Of a DNA stretch of 10,316 nt, positions 1 to 6,111 are shown piece after piece. The first letter of the stretch is position 1, and the number at the start of each line of letters is the position of its first letter. Both the position numbers and the translations under genes were made by a program. This DNA is from Oscillospiraceae bacterium (lineage in GTDB: Bacteria > Bacillota > Clostridia > Oscillospirales > Ruminococcaceae). The notes below the pieces were generated by a model, which was not told the DNA's origin, did no database searches, and was given only the letters and a program-made list of their open reading frames with translations. Where the stretch lies: positions 1-10,316 of the forward strand of contig DXNX01000080.1 in assembly GCA_019413245.1 (NCBI GenBank). The letters are read 5' to 3'.

Positions 1-1214
1 CCACCCAGGCGTCGGTGCGGGACCTGGGGGCCATCCTGGCCGAAAGCCAGCGCCAGAGCAGCGCTGCCGCCACCGCCCGGCTGGAAGCCATCGACAAGGC
101 CGGTGCCGCCCGCCAGAAAGCCGCGGGCGACGCTACCGCCGCCCAGCTGGCCCTGCTGGAAAACCGCCTGAAAGGGCTGGAGGATTCCAACGCCGCCCGC
201 CTGGACGGCATGCGCGGCGCCCTGGTGCAGGGACTGAACACCATCCGGGCGGACAACAACCGCAAGCTGGATGAGATCCGGGGCACAGTGGACGAAAAAT
301 TGCAGGATACCCTGCAAAAGCGCATTTCCGATTCTTTCCGCACCGTCAGTGCCCAGCTGGAACAGGTGTACAAGGGTCTGGGCGAGATGCAGACTCTGGC
401 CGCCGACGTGGGCGGCCTGAAACGGGTGCTGTCCGGCGTCAAGACCCGCGGTATGCTGGGCGAAGTGCAGCTGGGCGCCATCCTGCAGGAGATCCTGGCC
501 CCCGGTCAGTACGCCGAGAACGTGGCCACTGTGCCCGGCAGCGCCAACCGGGTGGAATTTGCGGTCAAGTTGCCGGGGCAGGGGGGCACCGTCTGGATGC
601 CCATTGACGCCAAGTTCCCCGGCGACAGCTACGCCAAGCTGGTGCAGGCCCGGGATTCCGGAGATGCCGCCGCTGTGGCCGCCGCACGCAAGCAGCTGGA
701 CACGGTGCTGCGCCAGGAAGCCAAGGACATCCACGACAAATACATCGAAGTGCCGTATACCACGGCCTTCGGTGTGCTGTTCCTGCCCTTTGAGGGGCTG
801 TACGCCGAGGTGGTGTCCTCCGGCATGACCGAGACCCTGCAGCGGGAGTTCCAGATCAGCGTGGCGGGGCCCTCCACCATGGCGGCCCTGCTCAATGCCC
901 TGCAAATGGGCTTCCGCACCCTGGCCATCCAGAAGCGTTCCGGCGAAGTATGGCAGGTACTGGCTGCGGTCAAGACGGAATTTGAAAAGTTCGGCGCCGG
1001 CCTGCAGGCCATGCAGCGCCACCTGAACCAGACCGGCAGCGACCTGGAAGAACTCATCGGGACCCGCAGCCGGGCCATTACCCGCAAGCTGGAATCGGTC
1101 CAGCAGCTGGACCCCAACGAGGCCGCCGATCTGCTGGGGTTGGATACGGATGCCGCACCGGGCTTTGCATCGGCACCCCGTCTGCGCCGCCGTGACGACA
1201 GCGCCCAGACCTGA
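1..1214 (+). CDS. rmuC: DNA recombination protein RmuC, 5'-truncated
   Basis: RmuC-family protein, whose members are inner-membrane-anchored or cytosolic nuclease-like proteins that limit DNA inversions at short inverted repeats. The frame is open from the left edge (first full codon at base 3), so the true start and any N-terminal membrane anchor lie outside. A GTG at 15 is not a convincing start because it has no ribosome site. The visible N-terminal third is Ala/Gln/Glu-rich and heptad-like, as expected for the RmuC coiled coil. The conserved core follows: MLGEVQLGAIL (about 453-485), MPIDAKFP (597-620), TTAFGVLFLPFEGLYAE (about 759-809) and the AGPSTMAALLNALQMGFRT block (about 864-920). 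About 400 residues are visible, close to the family's usual 400-500. The stop is TGA at 1212. The family assignment is secure; the nuclease role is known from the family and not tested here. Confidence 0.93.
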   Translation, partial: TQASVRDLGAILAESQRQSSAAATARLEAIDKAGAARQKAAGDATAAQLALLENRLKGLEDSNAARLDGMRGALVQGLNTIRADNNRKLDEIRGTVDEKLQDTLQKRISDSFRTVSAQLEQVYKGLGEMQTLAADVGGLKRVLSGVKTRGMLGEVQLGAILQEILAPGQYAENVATVPGSANRVEFAVKLPGQGGTVWMPIDAKFPGDSYAKLVQARDSGDAAAVAAARKQLDTVLRQEAKDIHDKYIEVPYTTAFGVLFLPFEGLYAEVVSSGMTETLQREFQISVAGPSTMAALLNALQMGFRTLAIQKRSGEVWQVLAAVKTEFEKFGAGLQAMQRHLNQTGSDLEELIGTRSRAITRKLESVQQLDPNEAADLLGLDTDAAPGFASAPRLRRRDDSAQT

Positions 1215-1232
1215 ATCGTACAAAACATGATT

Positions 1233-1254
1233 CCCGCAGGCAATTTCCTGCGGG
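1233..1254 (+). other. Perfect hairpin between rmuC and the DUF308 gene
   Basis: CCCGCAGG (1233-1240) and CCTGCGGG (1247-1254) form a perfect 8-bp GC-rich stem with a 6-base loop. No T run follows, so it is not a canonical intrinsic terminator. It ends six bases before the strong ribosome site AAAGGAGG (1260-1267). It may mark the 3' end or processing point of rmuC mRNA, or influence translation of the next gene. Confidence 0.55.
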
Positions 1255-1276
1255 GACCCAAAGGAGGCAATCTGAC

Positions 1277-1795
1277 ATGAAAAATCTGCAATGGGACCGC
1301 CTGATCATGCCTGTGGCCGGCATCGTGCTGGGCCTGTTCCTCATCGCCCGTCCCTGGAACGCCACCGCCGCCCTGTGCAGCCTCATCGGCTGGCTCATCC
1401 TGCTGGCCGGTGCCTGCGGCGTGGCCAACGCCCTGGCTTTCCAGCGGGCCACCTTCCTGTCCAGCCCCACACTGCCTCTCAGCGTGGGTGCGGTGGTCAT
1501 CGGCCTGTTCTTCATCCTCAGCCCCGGCATTCTGGTGACGCTGGTGGGCACCATCATCTGCGTGTTTCTGCTGGTCACCGGTATCAGCAACATCCAGGCC
1601 GCCATGGGACGCCGAGCCTGGGGCGACCGCGCCTGGTGGGTACCGCTGGCTGTGGGCGTTGTCTGTGTGCTGCTGGGCCTGTATGCCCTGTTTGCCCCGG
1701 GTGCTTCCGCGGCCATGGTCATGCGCCTGGTGGGCATCATGATCCTGTGCTCCAGCGTGGTGAACCTGCTCTCGGTGCTGACCTGGCGGGATTGA
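1277..1795 (+). CDS. HdeD-like DUF308 family integral membrane protein
   Basis: A 172-residue, very hydrophobic protein with about six membrane segments (roughly residues 9-24, 31-54, 69-84, 86-107, 120-140 and 144-166). Three related units can be seen. Each is a Gly-rich helix ending in a Pro-containing turn: GIVLGLFLIARPW (15-27), GAVVIGLFFILSPG (71-84) and GVVCVLLGLYALFAPG (127-142). This three-fold pattern of two helices per unit is typical of the DUF308/HdeD family, whose E. coli member HdeD is linked to acid resistance; most other members have no known function. The ATG at 1277 is set by AAAGGAGG nine bases upstream. It lies 62 bases after rmuC on the same strand with no clear terminator between, so co-transcription is possible. 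The family is fairly certain; the physiological role is unknown. Confidence 0.85.
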   Translation: MKNLQWDRLIMPVAGIVLGLFLIARPWNATAALCSLIGWLILLAGACGVANALAFQRATFLSSPTLPLSVGAVVIGLFFILSPGILVTLVGTIICVFLLVTGISNIQAAMGRRAWGDRAWWVPLAVGVVCVLLGLYALFAPGASAAMVMRLVGIMILCSSVVNLLSVLTWRD

Positions 1796-1824
1796 GGAAA
1801 AAACTTTGCACAGAGGTCTAATTT

Positions 1825-1852
1825 TTGACATCCTGTAAAAGTATGATACAAT
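1825..1852 (+). promoter_or_regulatory. Sigma-A type promoter of the degV-family gene
   Basis: TTGACA (1825-1830), a 16-base spacer and TACAAT (1847-1852), with TGA just before the -10 forming an extended -10 element. The -35 is a perfect match and the -10 is 5 of 6. Transcription would start near 1859, giving a leader of about 60 bases before the DegV start at 1919. Confidence 0.75.
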
Positions 1853-1918
1853 AGGAAAAAACAAAACGGTCGACCTTTTGCTGTCTGCACGGTTGTGCCG
1901 AGAAATGAGGCTTGCTGT

Positions 1919-2773
1919 ATGATCCGCATTCTGACCGACTCTGCCGCTGATCTGACCCCCTCCGATGCTGCCCGCCCGGGCGTGACGGTGGTGCCCCTGC
2001 ATGTACTGTTTGCCGACGGTGAAACCATCCTGGACGGCGTGGATATGACGGGTGATGAATATTACGCCCGCCTGACCACCGAATCCAAGCTGCCCCGGAC
2101 CAGCCAGCCTTCTCCGGATACCTTTATCCGCTTTTTTGAGGAAGCCGCCGAAGCGGGGGACGAGGTCCTGGCCGTGATGATCTCCTCCAACCTGTCCGGC
2201 ACTTTCCAGTGTGCCCGTCTGGCTGCCGAGACCTGCGAGTTCGAGAACGTCCGCTTTGTGGATTCCCGCACCGCTTCCCAGGGGGAGGCAATCCTGATTC
2301 GGGAGGCCGTGCGCCTGCGGGATGAGGGCAAAACTCTGGATGAGATCGCCGATGCCCTGGATGAGCTCAAGGGCCGTATCCGTATTCTGGGCATTGTGGA
2401 CAGCCTGAAGCATCTGCACAAGGGCGGCCGCCTGCCTGCCGCCGTGGCCCTGGTGGGCGGTGCGCTGGGCATCAAGCCGGTGCTGTCTGTCATTGATGGT
2501 GAGATCAAGCTGGCCGATACCGCCCGCGGCCGTCCCGGCGCCATGGTCGCCCTGTTCAAGCAGATCGACAAACTGGGCGGCGTGGATGAGCGTTACGGCT
2601 ATGTGCTGCTCTACTCCGACCAGAAGACCATCACCGCACCCATTCATCGCTATATGCACGAAAACCTGCACCTGACCGGTGGCCGTGTGGCCCGTCTGGG
2701 CGCTGCTATCGGCACTCACATCGGACCGGGCTGCGCCGCGCTGGTCTTTGTGGCCAAGGAAGACGCCGAATAA
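1919..2773 (+). CDS. DegV family fatty-acid-binding protein
   Basis: A 284-residue DegV-family (FakB-like) protein. Family members bind a fatty acid between two domains. FakB proteins present exogenous fatty acids to the kinase FakA, making acyl-phosphate for phospholipid synthesis. Visible family motifs are TDSAADL at residues 6-12, TSQPSP at 61-66, ISSNLSGTFQ at 88-97 (the Ser/Gly segment that contacts the carboxylate), VDSRTASQG at 114-122, LKHLHKGGRLP at 163-173 and GTHIGPGC at 265-272. The length matches the family (about 280). The ATG at 1919 is preferred over a GTG at 1895: GAGG lies eight bases before it, and MIRILTDSAAD is the normal family N-terminus. No FakA gene is adjacent. It is transcribed alone from its own promoter and ends at a strong terminator. 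The family is certain; the lipid ligand is inferred. Confidence 0.95.
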   Translation: MIRILTDSAADLTPSDAARPGVTVVPLHVLFADGETILDGVDMTGDEYYARLTTESKLPRTSQPSPDTFIRFFEEAAEAGDEVLAVMISSNLSGTFQCARLAAETCEFENVRFVDSRTASQGEAILIREAVRLRDEGKTLDEIADALDELKGRIRILGIVDSLKHLHKGGRLPAAVALVGGALGIKPVLSVIDGEIKLADTARGRPGAMVALFKQIDKLGGVDERYGYVLLYSDQKTITAPIHRYMHENLHLTGGRVARLGAAIGTHIGPGCAALVFVAKEDAE

Positions 2774-2789
2774 TCCCAATATAAAAAGC

Positions 2790-2832
2790 AACCGCCGCCC
2801 CGGCAGCTCCGGGACGGCGGTTTTGTTTTTTT
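2790..2832. terminator. Bidirectional intrinsic terminator between convergent genes
   Basis: AACCGCCG (2790-2797) pairs with CGGCGGTT (2815-2822). An inner CCCGG/CCGGG stem sits beyond one C/A mismatch, with loop CAGCT. On the plus strand a T-rich run follows (2821-2832). On the minus strand the flank at 2787-2783 reads TTTTT. It therefore serves both degV (plus) and the convergent oxidoreductase (minus). Confidence 0.9.
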
Positions 2833-2843
2833 GGCAGGCGGAT

Positions 2844-3971
2844 TCAAGGCAGGAAACCACTCTTCTCTTCTTCCATTTTCTTGCGCAGCAGTTCCTCGTA
2901 CACGGCAGGGTCTGCGGGCAGGCGGACCTTGCGCTGCTGCCAGGCCGAAACATAGGCCGCATTGGTCAGTTCCACCGCGCGCAGCCCATCCTCGCCGTCG
3001 GCAATCATCGGTGTGCCCAGCCGCAGATGGTCGCTGAAACGCCGCAGCACCGTCTGGTAGGCTTCCGGGTTGGCCTCTACCGGGATCTCCCGGCTGTGAT
3101 AGGCCAGCGTGCCATATACCTCCCGGTTGCTGGCGGCAAACTCGGCGGTGGTCATCTCGTTTTCGTCCAGGGCGATGCGGGCCGTGTCTTCCACGCACAG
3201 GCGACCCCGCTCGCCCCAGATCTCCAGCCGGTTCACGCCGGGATTTTCGCCGGTGGAGCTGATCAAGGTGCCGTGCAGACCGTTGTCGTAGTACAGCTGC
3301 ATGTCCACCGCGTCGTCCACTGGAATGGGCGCATACCGGCCGAAGGACAGGTCGGCATACACCGCATCCGGTGCGCCCAGCAGCCACTGCCAGATGTCCA
3401 GATAGTGCTGGCTCTGGTTGATGAGCAGCCCGCCGCATTCCCCGTTCCAGCTGCTGCGCCAGGGCGCGGACTTGTGGTACGCCGGGGTGCGGAACCAGGT
3501 GTTGCACACCCATACTGCCCGCACCGGTGTGCCCACAGCCCCGCTTTGCAGCAGTTCCCGGGCCTTGGCAAAGGCGGCGTTGGCCCGGATGTTGAACATC
3601 ATGCCGAAACTGACCCCGGCTTCCCTGGCCTGCTCCACCAGAGTCCGCACCTGCCGGGCATACACCCCGGCGGGCTTGTCCAGCAGAATATGCTTGCCCG
3701 CCGCCACCATCTGCCGGGCAATCTCCACATGGCTGGTGTGGGGCGTCACGATCAGGGCAGCGTCAAACTCCCCGGCATGGGCCAGGGTGTCCGCCACATC
3801 CTGATAGATGGCTACACCGGGATATTCCTCCCGCAGAAGCTGCTGCCCCGGCGCATTGCGGCAGCACACCCCCGCCAGCACCATCCCGTCTACCTCGCCG
3901 TCCCGCAGCATGGCCGCGTATTGACGCCCCATGCCGCCAAATCCGATCAGAACCATCCGTACCGGCTCCAT
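2844..3971 (-). CDS. Gfo/Idh/MocA family NAD(P)-dependent oxidoreductase
   Basis: A 375-residue member of the Gfo/Idh/MocA family, which oxidises or reduces sugars, inositols or related compounds with NAD(P). The N-terminal Rossmann fold starts with VLIGFGGMGR (residues 7-16; GxGxxG loop). LLDKPAG (96-102) is the family's EKP motif, with Asp for Glu and the catalytic-type Lys99. GGLLINQSQHYLDIW (180-194) carries the conserved His189 and Asp192 of the substrate domain; the first Asp of that motif is Asn, a common variant. The start at 3971 is chosen because GGAGG (3984-3980 on this strand) lies eight bases upstream and the Rossmann strand begins at once. The open frame runs much further upstream into the response regulator gene but has no support there. 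The gene is monocistronic and convergent with degV. The substrate cannot be predicted from sequence or neighbours. Confidence 0.93.
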   Translation of the reverse strand: MEPVRMVLIGFGGMGRQYAAMLRDGEVDGMVLAGVCCRNAPGQQLLREEYPGVAIYQDVADTLAHAGEFDAALIVTPHTSHVEIARQMVAAGKHILLDKPAGVYARQVRTLVEQAREAGVSFGMMFNIRANAAFAKARELLQSGAVGTPVRAVWVCNTWFRTPAYHKSAPWRSSWNGECGGLLINQSQHYLDIWQWLLGAPDAVYADLSFGRYAPIPVDDAVDMQLYYDNGLHGTLISSTGENPGVNRLEIWGERGRLCVEDTARIALDENEMTTAEFAASNREVYGTLAYHSREIPVEANPEAYQTVLRRFSDHLRLGTPMIADGEDGLRAVELTNAAYVSAWQQRKVRLPADPAVYEELLRKKMEEEKSGFLP

Positions 3972-4016
3972 TGCATAAACCTCCCCGGGCGGCCTTGGAC
4001 CGCCGTGTTTTCCCTT

Positions 4017-4045
4017 ATTATAGCATGGTGGTTGCCTGCGGGCAA
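4017..4045 (-). promoter_or_regulatory. Probable promoter of the oxidoreductase gene
   Basis: On the minus strand, TTGCCC (4045-4040), a 17-base spacer and a perfect TATAAT (4022-4017) preceded by TGC (extended -10). The predicted transcript starts near 4010. It would carry a GC-rich hairpin (GGCGG pairing with CCGCC, 4005-3989) just upstream of the GGAGG ribosome site. Confidence 0.6.
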
Positions 4046-4119
4046 AATAAAAGAAAAACGAACATATTTTGCCATAAAATGCCGGAAACAAACAAAAATC
4101 CTCCGGACCTGTAACATCT

Positions 4120-4148
4120 TCGATACATGAATCGTTATATAGTATAAG
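4120..4148 (+). promoter_or_regulatory. Weak candidate promoter of the response regulator gene
   Basis: TCGATA (4120-4125), 17 bases and TATAAG (4143-4148) is the best-spaced plus-strand pair here, but each hexamer differs from consensus. The imperfect palindrome CGATACATGAATCG (4121-4134, 12 of 14 positions symmetric) overlaps the -35 and could be an operator. This is a low-confidence call. Confidence 0.25.
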
Positions 4149-4152
4149 TGAG

Positions 4153-4209
4153 GAAAATATTGCGGAAGAGAATACCCGCCTGAATGTGTGGGGAAAATTG
4201 CGGAATTTT
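4153..4209 (+). repeat. Paired GGAAAA..TTGCGGAA repeats upstream of the response regulator
   Basis: ATTGCGGAA occurs at 4159-4167 and again at 4197-4205, 38 bases apart. Both copies are preceded by GGAAAA, with two extra bases in the first. The second copy is also a perfect inverted repeat, AAAATT-GCGG-AATTTT (4194-4209), ending six bases before the ribosome site AAAGAGG (4216-4222). They could be regulator binding sites or an RNA hairpin near the start codon. Confidence 0.45.
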
Positions 4210-4232
4210 GTATGTAAAGAGGCTGTTGAAGT

Positions 4233-4895
4233 ATGGCAACGATCCTGATCGCCGAAAACGAACGCGCCATCGCACAGCGTATGGCTGTAAATCTGCACCT
4301 GGTCGGACATTCCTGCGACCAGGCTCATACCGCCCAGCAGGCGGCCGAACTGGACCGCCGCAATGCCTACGACCTGGTACTGCTGGATATGGACCTGCCC
4401 GGCGTCGGCGGGTTTGAGGGGGTGCCTGCCTGGCAAAACGGCCACCCGGCGGTTTTGCTGGTGCCCCAGTCCCGTCTTGCCGCCTGCCCGGAGGACCTGC
4501 GCCCCCAGTGCCTGGCCAAACCCTTTGAGATCATGGAACTGGTGGGAATGGTGCAGAAGATGCTGGGGCAGAACAACCCCGCCGGACGGGAGTTCCACTT
4601 CCATGATATTGAGGTGGATATGGCCGGCCGGCAGGTGCTGCGGGGCGGGCACACCGTGGCGCTGACGCCTCAGGAATACTCCTTGCTGGAGACCCTGGTC
4701 CTCAACCGCAACCTGGCTCTCAGCCGTACCAAGCTGCTGGAAATCGCCTGGGGCTACGGCTACCAGGGGGCCACCCGCACGGTGGATGTACATATTCAGC
4801 GCCTGCGCCGCAAGCTGGGCCTGGAAAAGGAGATCCAGACCGTATACAAGATCGGCTACCGCCTGAATACCCGGGGTGAGGCCGGGGCTGTTTGA
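4233..4895 (+). CDS. OmpR/PhoB-type response regulator with atypical receiver, orphan
   Basis: A 220-residue two-domain regulator. The receiver domain (about 1-112) has the phospho-acceptor Asp52 in LLDMDLPG and the conserved Lys96 in AKPF. However, the acidic pair reads Glu8-Asn9 where Glu-Asp is usual, and the switch Thr/Ser at the end of beta-4 is replaced (AVLLVPQS, 73-80). The C-terminal winged-helix domain (about 120-214) is canonical: LTPQEYSLLETL, SRTKLLEIAWGYGYQGATRTVDVHIQRLRRKLG and the wing VYKIGYRL. It is therefore a DNA-binding transcription factor, but phosphorylation may be weak or absent. No histidine kinase gene lies on either side. The start is ATG 4233 with AAAGAGG ten bases upstream. 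It is divergent from the oxidoreductase and is followed by its own terminator. Target genes are unknown; the adjacent divergent and downstream promoters are the natural candidates. Confidence 0.93.
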   Translation: MATILIAENERAIAQRMAVNLHLVGHSCDQAHTAQQAAELDRRNAYDLVLLDMDLPGVGGFEGVPAWQNGHPAVLLVPQSRLAACPEDLRPQCLAKPFEIMELVGMVQKMLGQNNPAGREFHFHDIEVDMAGRQVLRGGHTVALTPQEYSLLETLVLNRNLALSRTKLLEIAWGYGYQGATRTVDVHIQRLRRKLGLEKEIQTVYKIGYRLNTRGEAGAV

Positions 4896-4927
4896 CGCGT
4901 CTGCGCTGGAAATATGAAAATTGATTG

Positions 4928-4964
4928 TTCCGCTTTTCTGCCCGGAAAAGCGGAATATTTTTTT
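4928..4964 (+). terminator. Intrinsic terminator after the response regulator
   Basis: TTCCGCTTTTC (4928-4938) and GAAAAGCGGAA (4945-4955) form a perfect 11-bp stem with a six-base loop, followed by TATTTTTTT. It separates the regulator from the ABC transporter operon. Confidence 0.92.
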
Positions 4965-5036
4965 GCAGACCCAAAACTGCCTAAAAACAGGGCAGGGGAA
5001 CCGGAGGGTTTTGCACGAACTGCCGAAAATATCAAT

Positions 5037-5074
5037 ATGTAATATTTATACATTGACAATGAATAAATACAAAT
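5037..5074 (+). promoter_or_regulatory. Candidate tandem ArgR/AhrC boxes over the transporter promoter
   Basis: The first site is the palindrome ATGTAATATTTATACAT (5037-5053), with outer arms ATGTA/TACAT symmetric. Its other strand contains TATAAATATT, like the ARG-box core. The second site, TGAATAAATACAAA (5060-5073), starts with the exact ARG half-site TGAATAAATA and lies between the -35 and -10. Their centres are about 21-22 bases apart, the spacing of paired ARG boxes. ArgR binding here is inferred from resemblance alone. Confidence 0.4.
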
Positions 5075-5081
5075 CTATACT
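5053..5081 (+). promoter_or_regulatory. Strong sigma-A type promoter of the amino-acid ABC operon
   Basis: TTGACA (5053-5058, perfect), a 17-base spacer and TATACT (5076-5081, 5 of 6), with A/T-rich sequence upstream (5030-5050) that could act as an UP element. The start near 5088 gives a leader of about 70 bases. Within that leader TCCC-GAC-GGGA (5090-5100) can form a very small hairpin. Confidence 0.8.
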
Positions 5082-5157
5082 AGAGGATATCCCGACGGGA
5101 CCTGACCGCCGGATAAGAGGGAAATGAACAGAACACTGTAAAAAAGAGGGTAATCAC

Positions 5158-6018
5158 ATGAAAAAGCTTCTTTCTGTTTTGCTGGCCGCCGGCATGGTGC
5201 TCAGCGTGACCGCTTGCGGCGCTTCTTCCGAGAGCACCGCCACCAGCGAGACCACCACCGAAAACGCTTCTGCTGAAACCGCTACCGCCGAAACTGCTTC
5301 CGGCGATTTCACCACCGTCACCGACGGCGTGCTGACCATGTCCACCAACGCCGCCTTCCCCCCGTACGAAATGACCACCGACAGCGGTGACTTCGAGGGC
5401 ATCGACGTGGAGATCGCCGGCGCCATTGCCGACAAGCTGGGCCTGGAACTGCAGATCGACGATATGGACTTTGACGCTGCGCTGCTGGCTGTGCAGCAGG
5501 GCAAGAGCGACATGGTCATGGCCGGTGTCACCGTCACCGAGGACCGTCTCGCCGTTATGAACTTCACCGATTCTTACGCCAACGGCATCCAGTCCGTCAT
5601 CGTGCCGGAAGATTCCGACATCGCCTCCATCGATGACATGGAAGGCAAGCTCATCGGCACCCAGGCCGGCACCACCGGTTACATCTACTGCTCCGACACC
5701 CCGGAAAACGGCGGTTTCGGTGAGGAAAATGTCATCGCCTACGACAACGGCATGACCGCTGTGCAGGCTCTGATGAACGGCCAGGTGGACTGCGTCGTCA
5801 TCGATAACGCTCCCGCTCAGGAATTCGTCAAGGCCAACCCGGGTCTGAAGATTCTGGACACCGAGTACGCCAACGAAGACTACGCCATCGGCGTCAACCA
5901 GGACAACACTGCTCTGCTGGATGCCATCAACGGCGCTCTGGCTGACCTGAAGGCCGACGGCACCATCGACAGCATCATCTCCAAGTACATCAGCACCGAC
6001 AGCACCAGCGCTGAATAA
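5158..6018 (+). CDS. Amino-acid ABC transporter substrate-binding lipoprotein (SBP family 3)
   Basis: A 286-residue extracellular solute-binding protein for a polar amino acid. It begins with a lipoprotein signal, MKKLL plus a hydrophobic stretch, ending at VTAC with Cys20 as the lipidation site. A Ser/Thr/Ala/Glu linker follows (about 21-50), tethering the domain to the membrane. The folded part has family-3 landmarks: NAAFPPYEM (64-72), GDFEGIDVEIAGAIADKLG (77-95), MDFDAALLAVQQGKSDMVMAGVTVTEDR (103-130) and VVIDNAPA (213-220). Arg130 is expected to bind the ligand carboxylate and Asp216 the alpha-amino group. The start ATG 5158 has AGAGGG seven bases upstream. It is the first gene of a three-gene importer operon. 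Ligand specificity cannot be read directly; ArgR-like boxes at the promoter hint at arginine or a related amino acid, but that is weak evidence. Confidence 0.94.
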   Translation: MKKLLSVLLAAGMVLSVTACGASSESTATSETTTENASAETATAETASGDFTTVTDGVLTMSTNAAFPPYEMTTDSGDFEGIDVEIAGAIADKLGLELQIDDMDFDAALLAVQQGKSDMVMAGVTVTEDRLAVMNFTDSYANGIQSVIVPEDSDIASIDDMEGKLIGTQAGTTGYIYCSDTPENGGFGEENVIAYDNGMTAVQALMNGQVDCVVIDNAPAQEFVKANPGLKILDTEYANEDYAIGVNQDNTALLDAINGALADLKADGTIDSIISKYISTDSTSAE

Positions 6019-6026
6019 GCACACAA

Positions 6027-6074
6027 CGGCGTACAAGAACGCCGCGGGGCGGCCCCGGAAGGGCCGCCTCTTTT
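6027..6074 (+). terminator. Double hairpin / leaky terminator between binding-protein and permease genes
   Basis: CGGCGT-ACAAGA-ACGCCG (6027-6044) is a perfect 6-bp stem-loop. Next comes GGCGGCCC (6048-6055) pairing with GGGCCGCC (6061-6068) around a CGGAA loop, followed by TCTTTT. The weak T run suggests partial termination and 3'-end protection. This would give more binding-protein mRNA than permease or ATPase mRNA, as is usual for such operons. Confidence 0.75.
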
Positions 6075-6111
6075 GTGGTTTTATTGATTCCAAAAGAAAG
6101 GCGGCTCCTTC

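Noticed and set aside
629..2962. Long minus-strand open frame opposite rmuC, DUF308 and degV
   Set aside because: It runs antisense through three well-supported genes, a promoter and a terminator. Its composition is low-complexity His/Gly/Ala, an effect of high GC. No ribosome site or domain is seen.
3989..4010. Plus-strand terminator-like hairpin followed by GTGTTTT
   Set aside because: No plus-strand gene lies upstream to be terminated. The structure more likely acts, if at all, in the 5' leader of the minus-strand oxidoreductase mRNA.
3972..4793. N-terminal extension of the minus-strand oxidoreductase into the response regulator
   Set aside because: The frame is open by chance. The Rossmann fold begins at the internal ATG 3971 with a well-placed GGAGG, and the extension shows no domain.
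5198..5320. Repetitive Ser/Thr/Glu codons after the lipobox as a possible repeat element
   Set aside because: It encodes the usual low-complexity linker of Firmicutes lipoproteins and shows no ordered nucleotide repeat unit.
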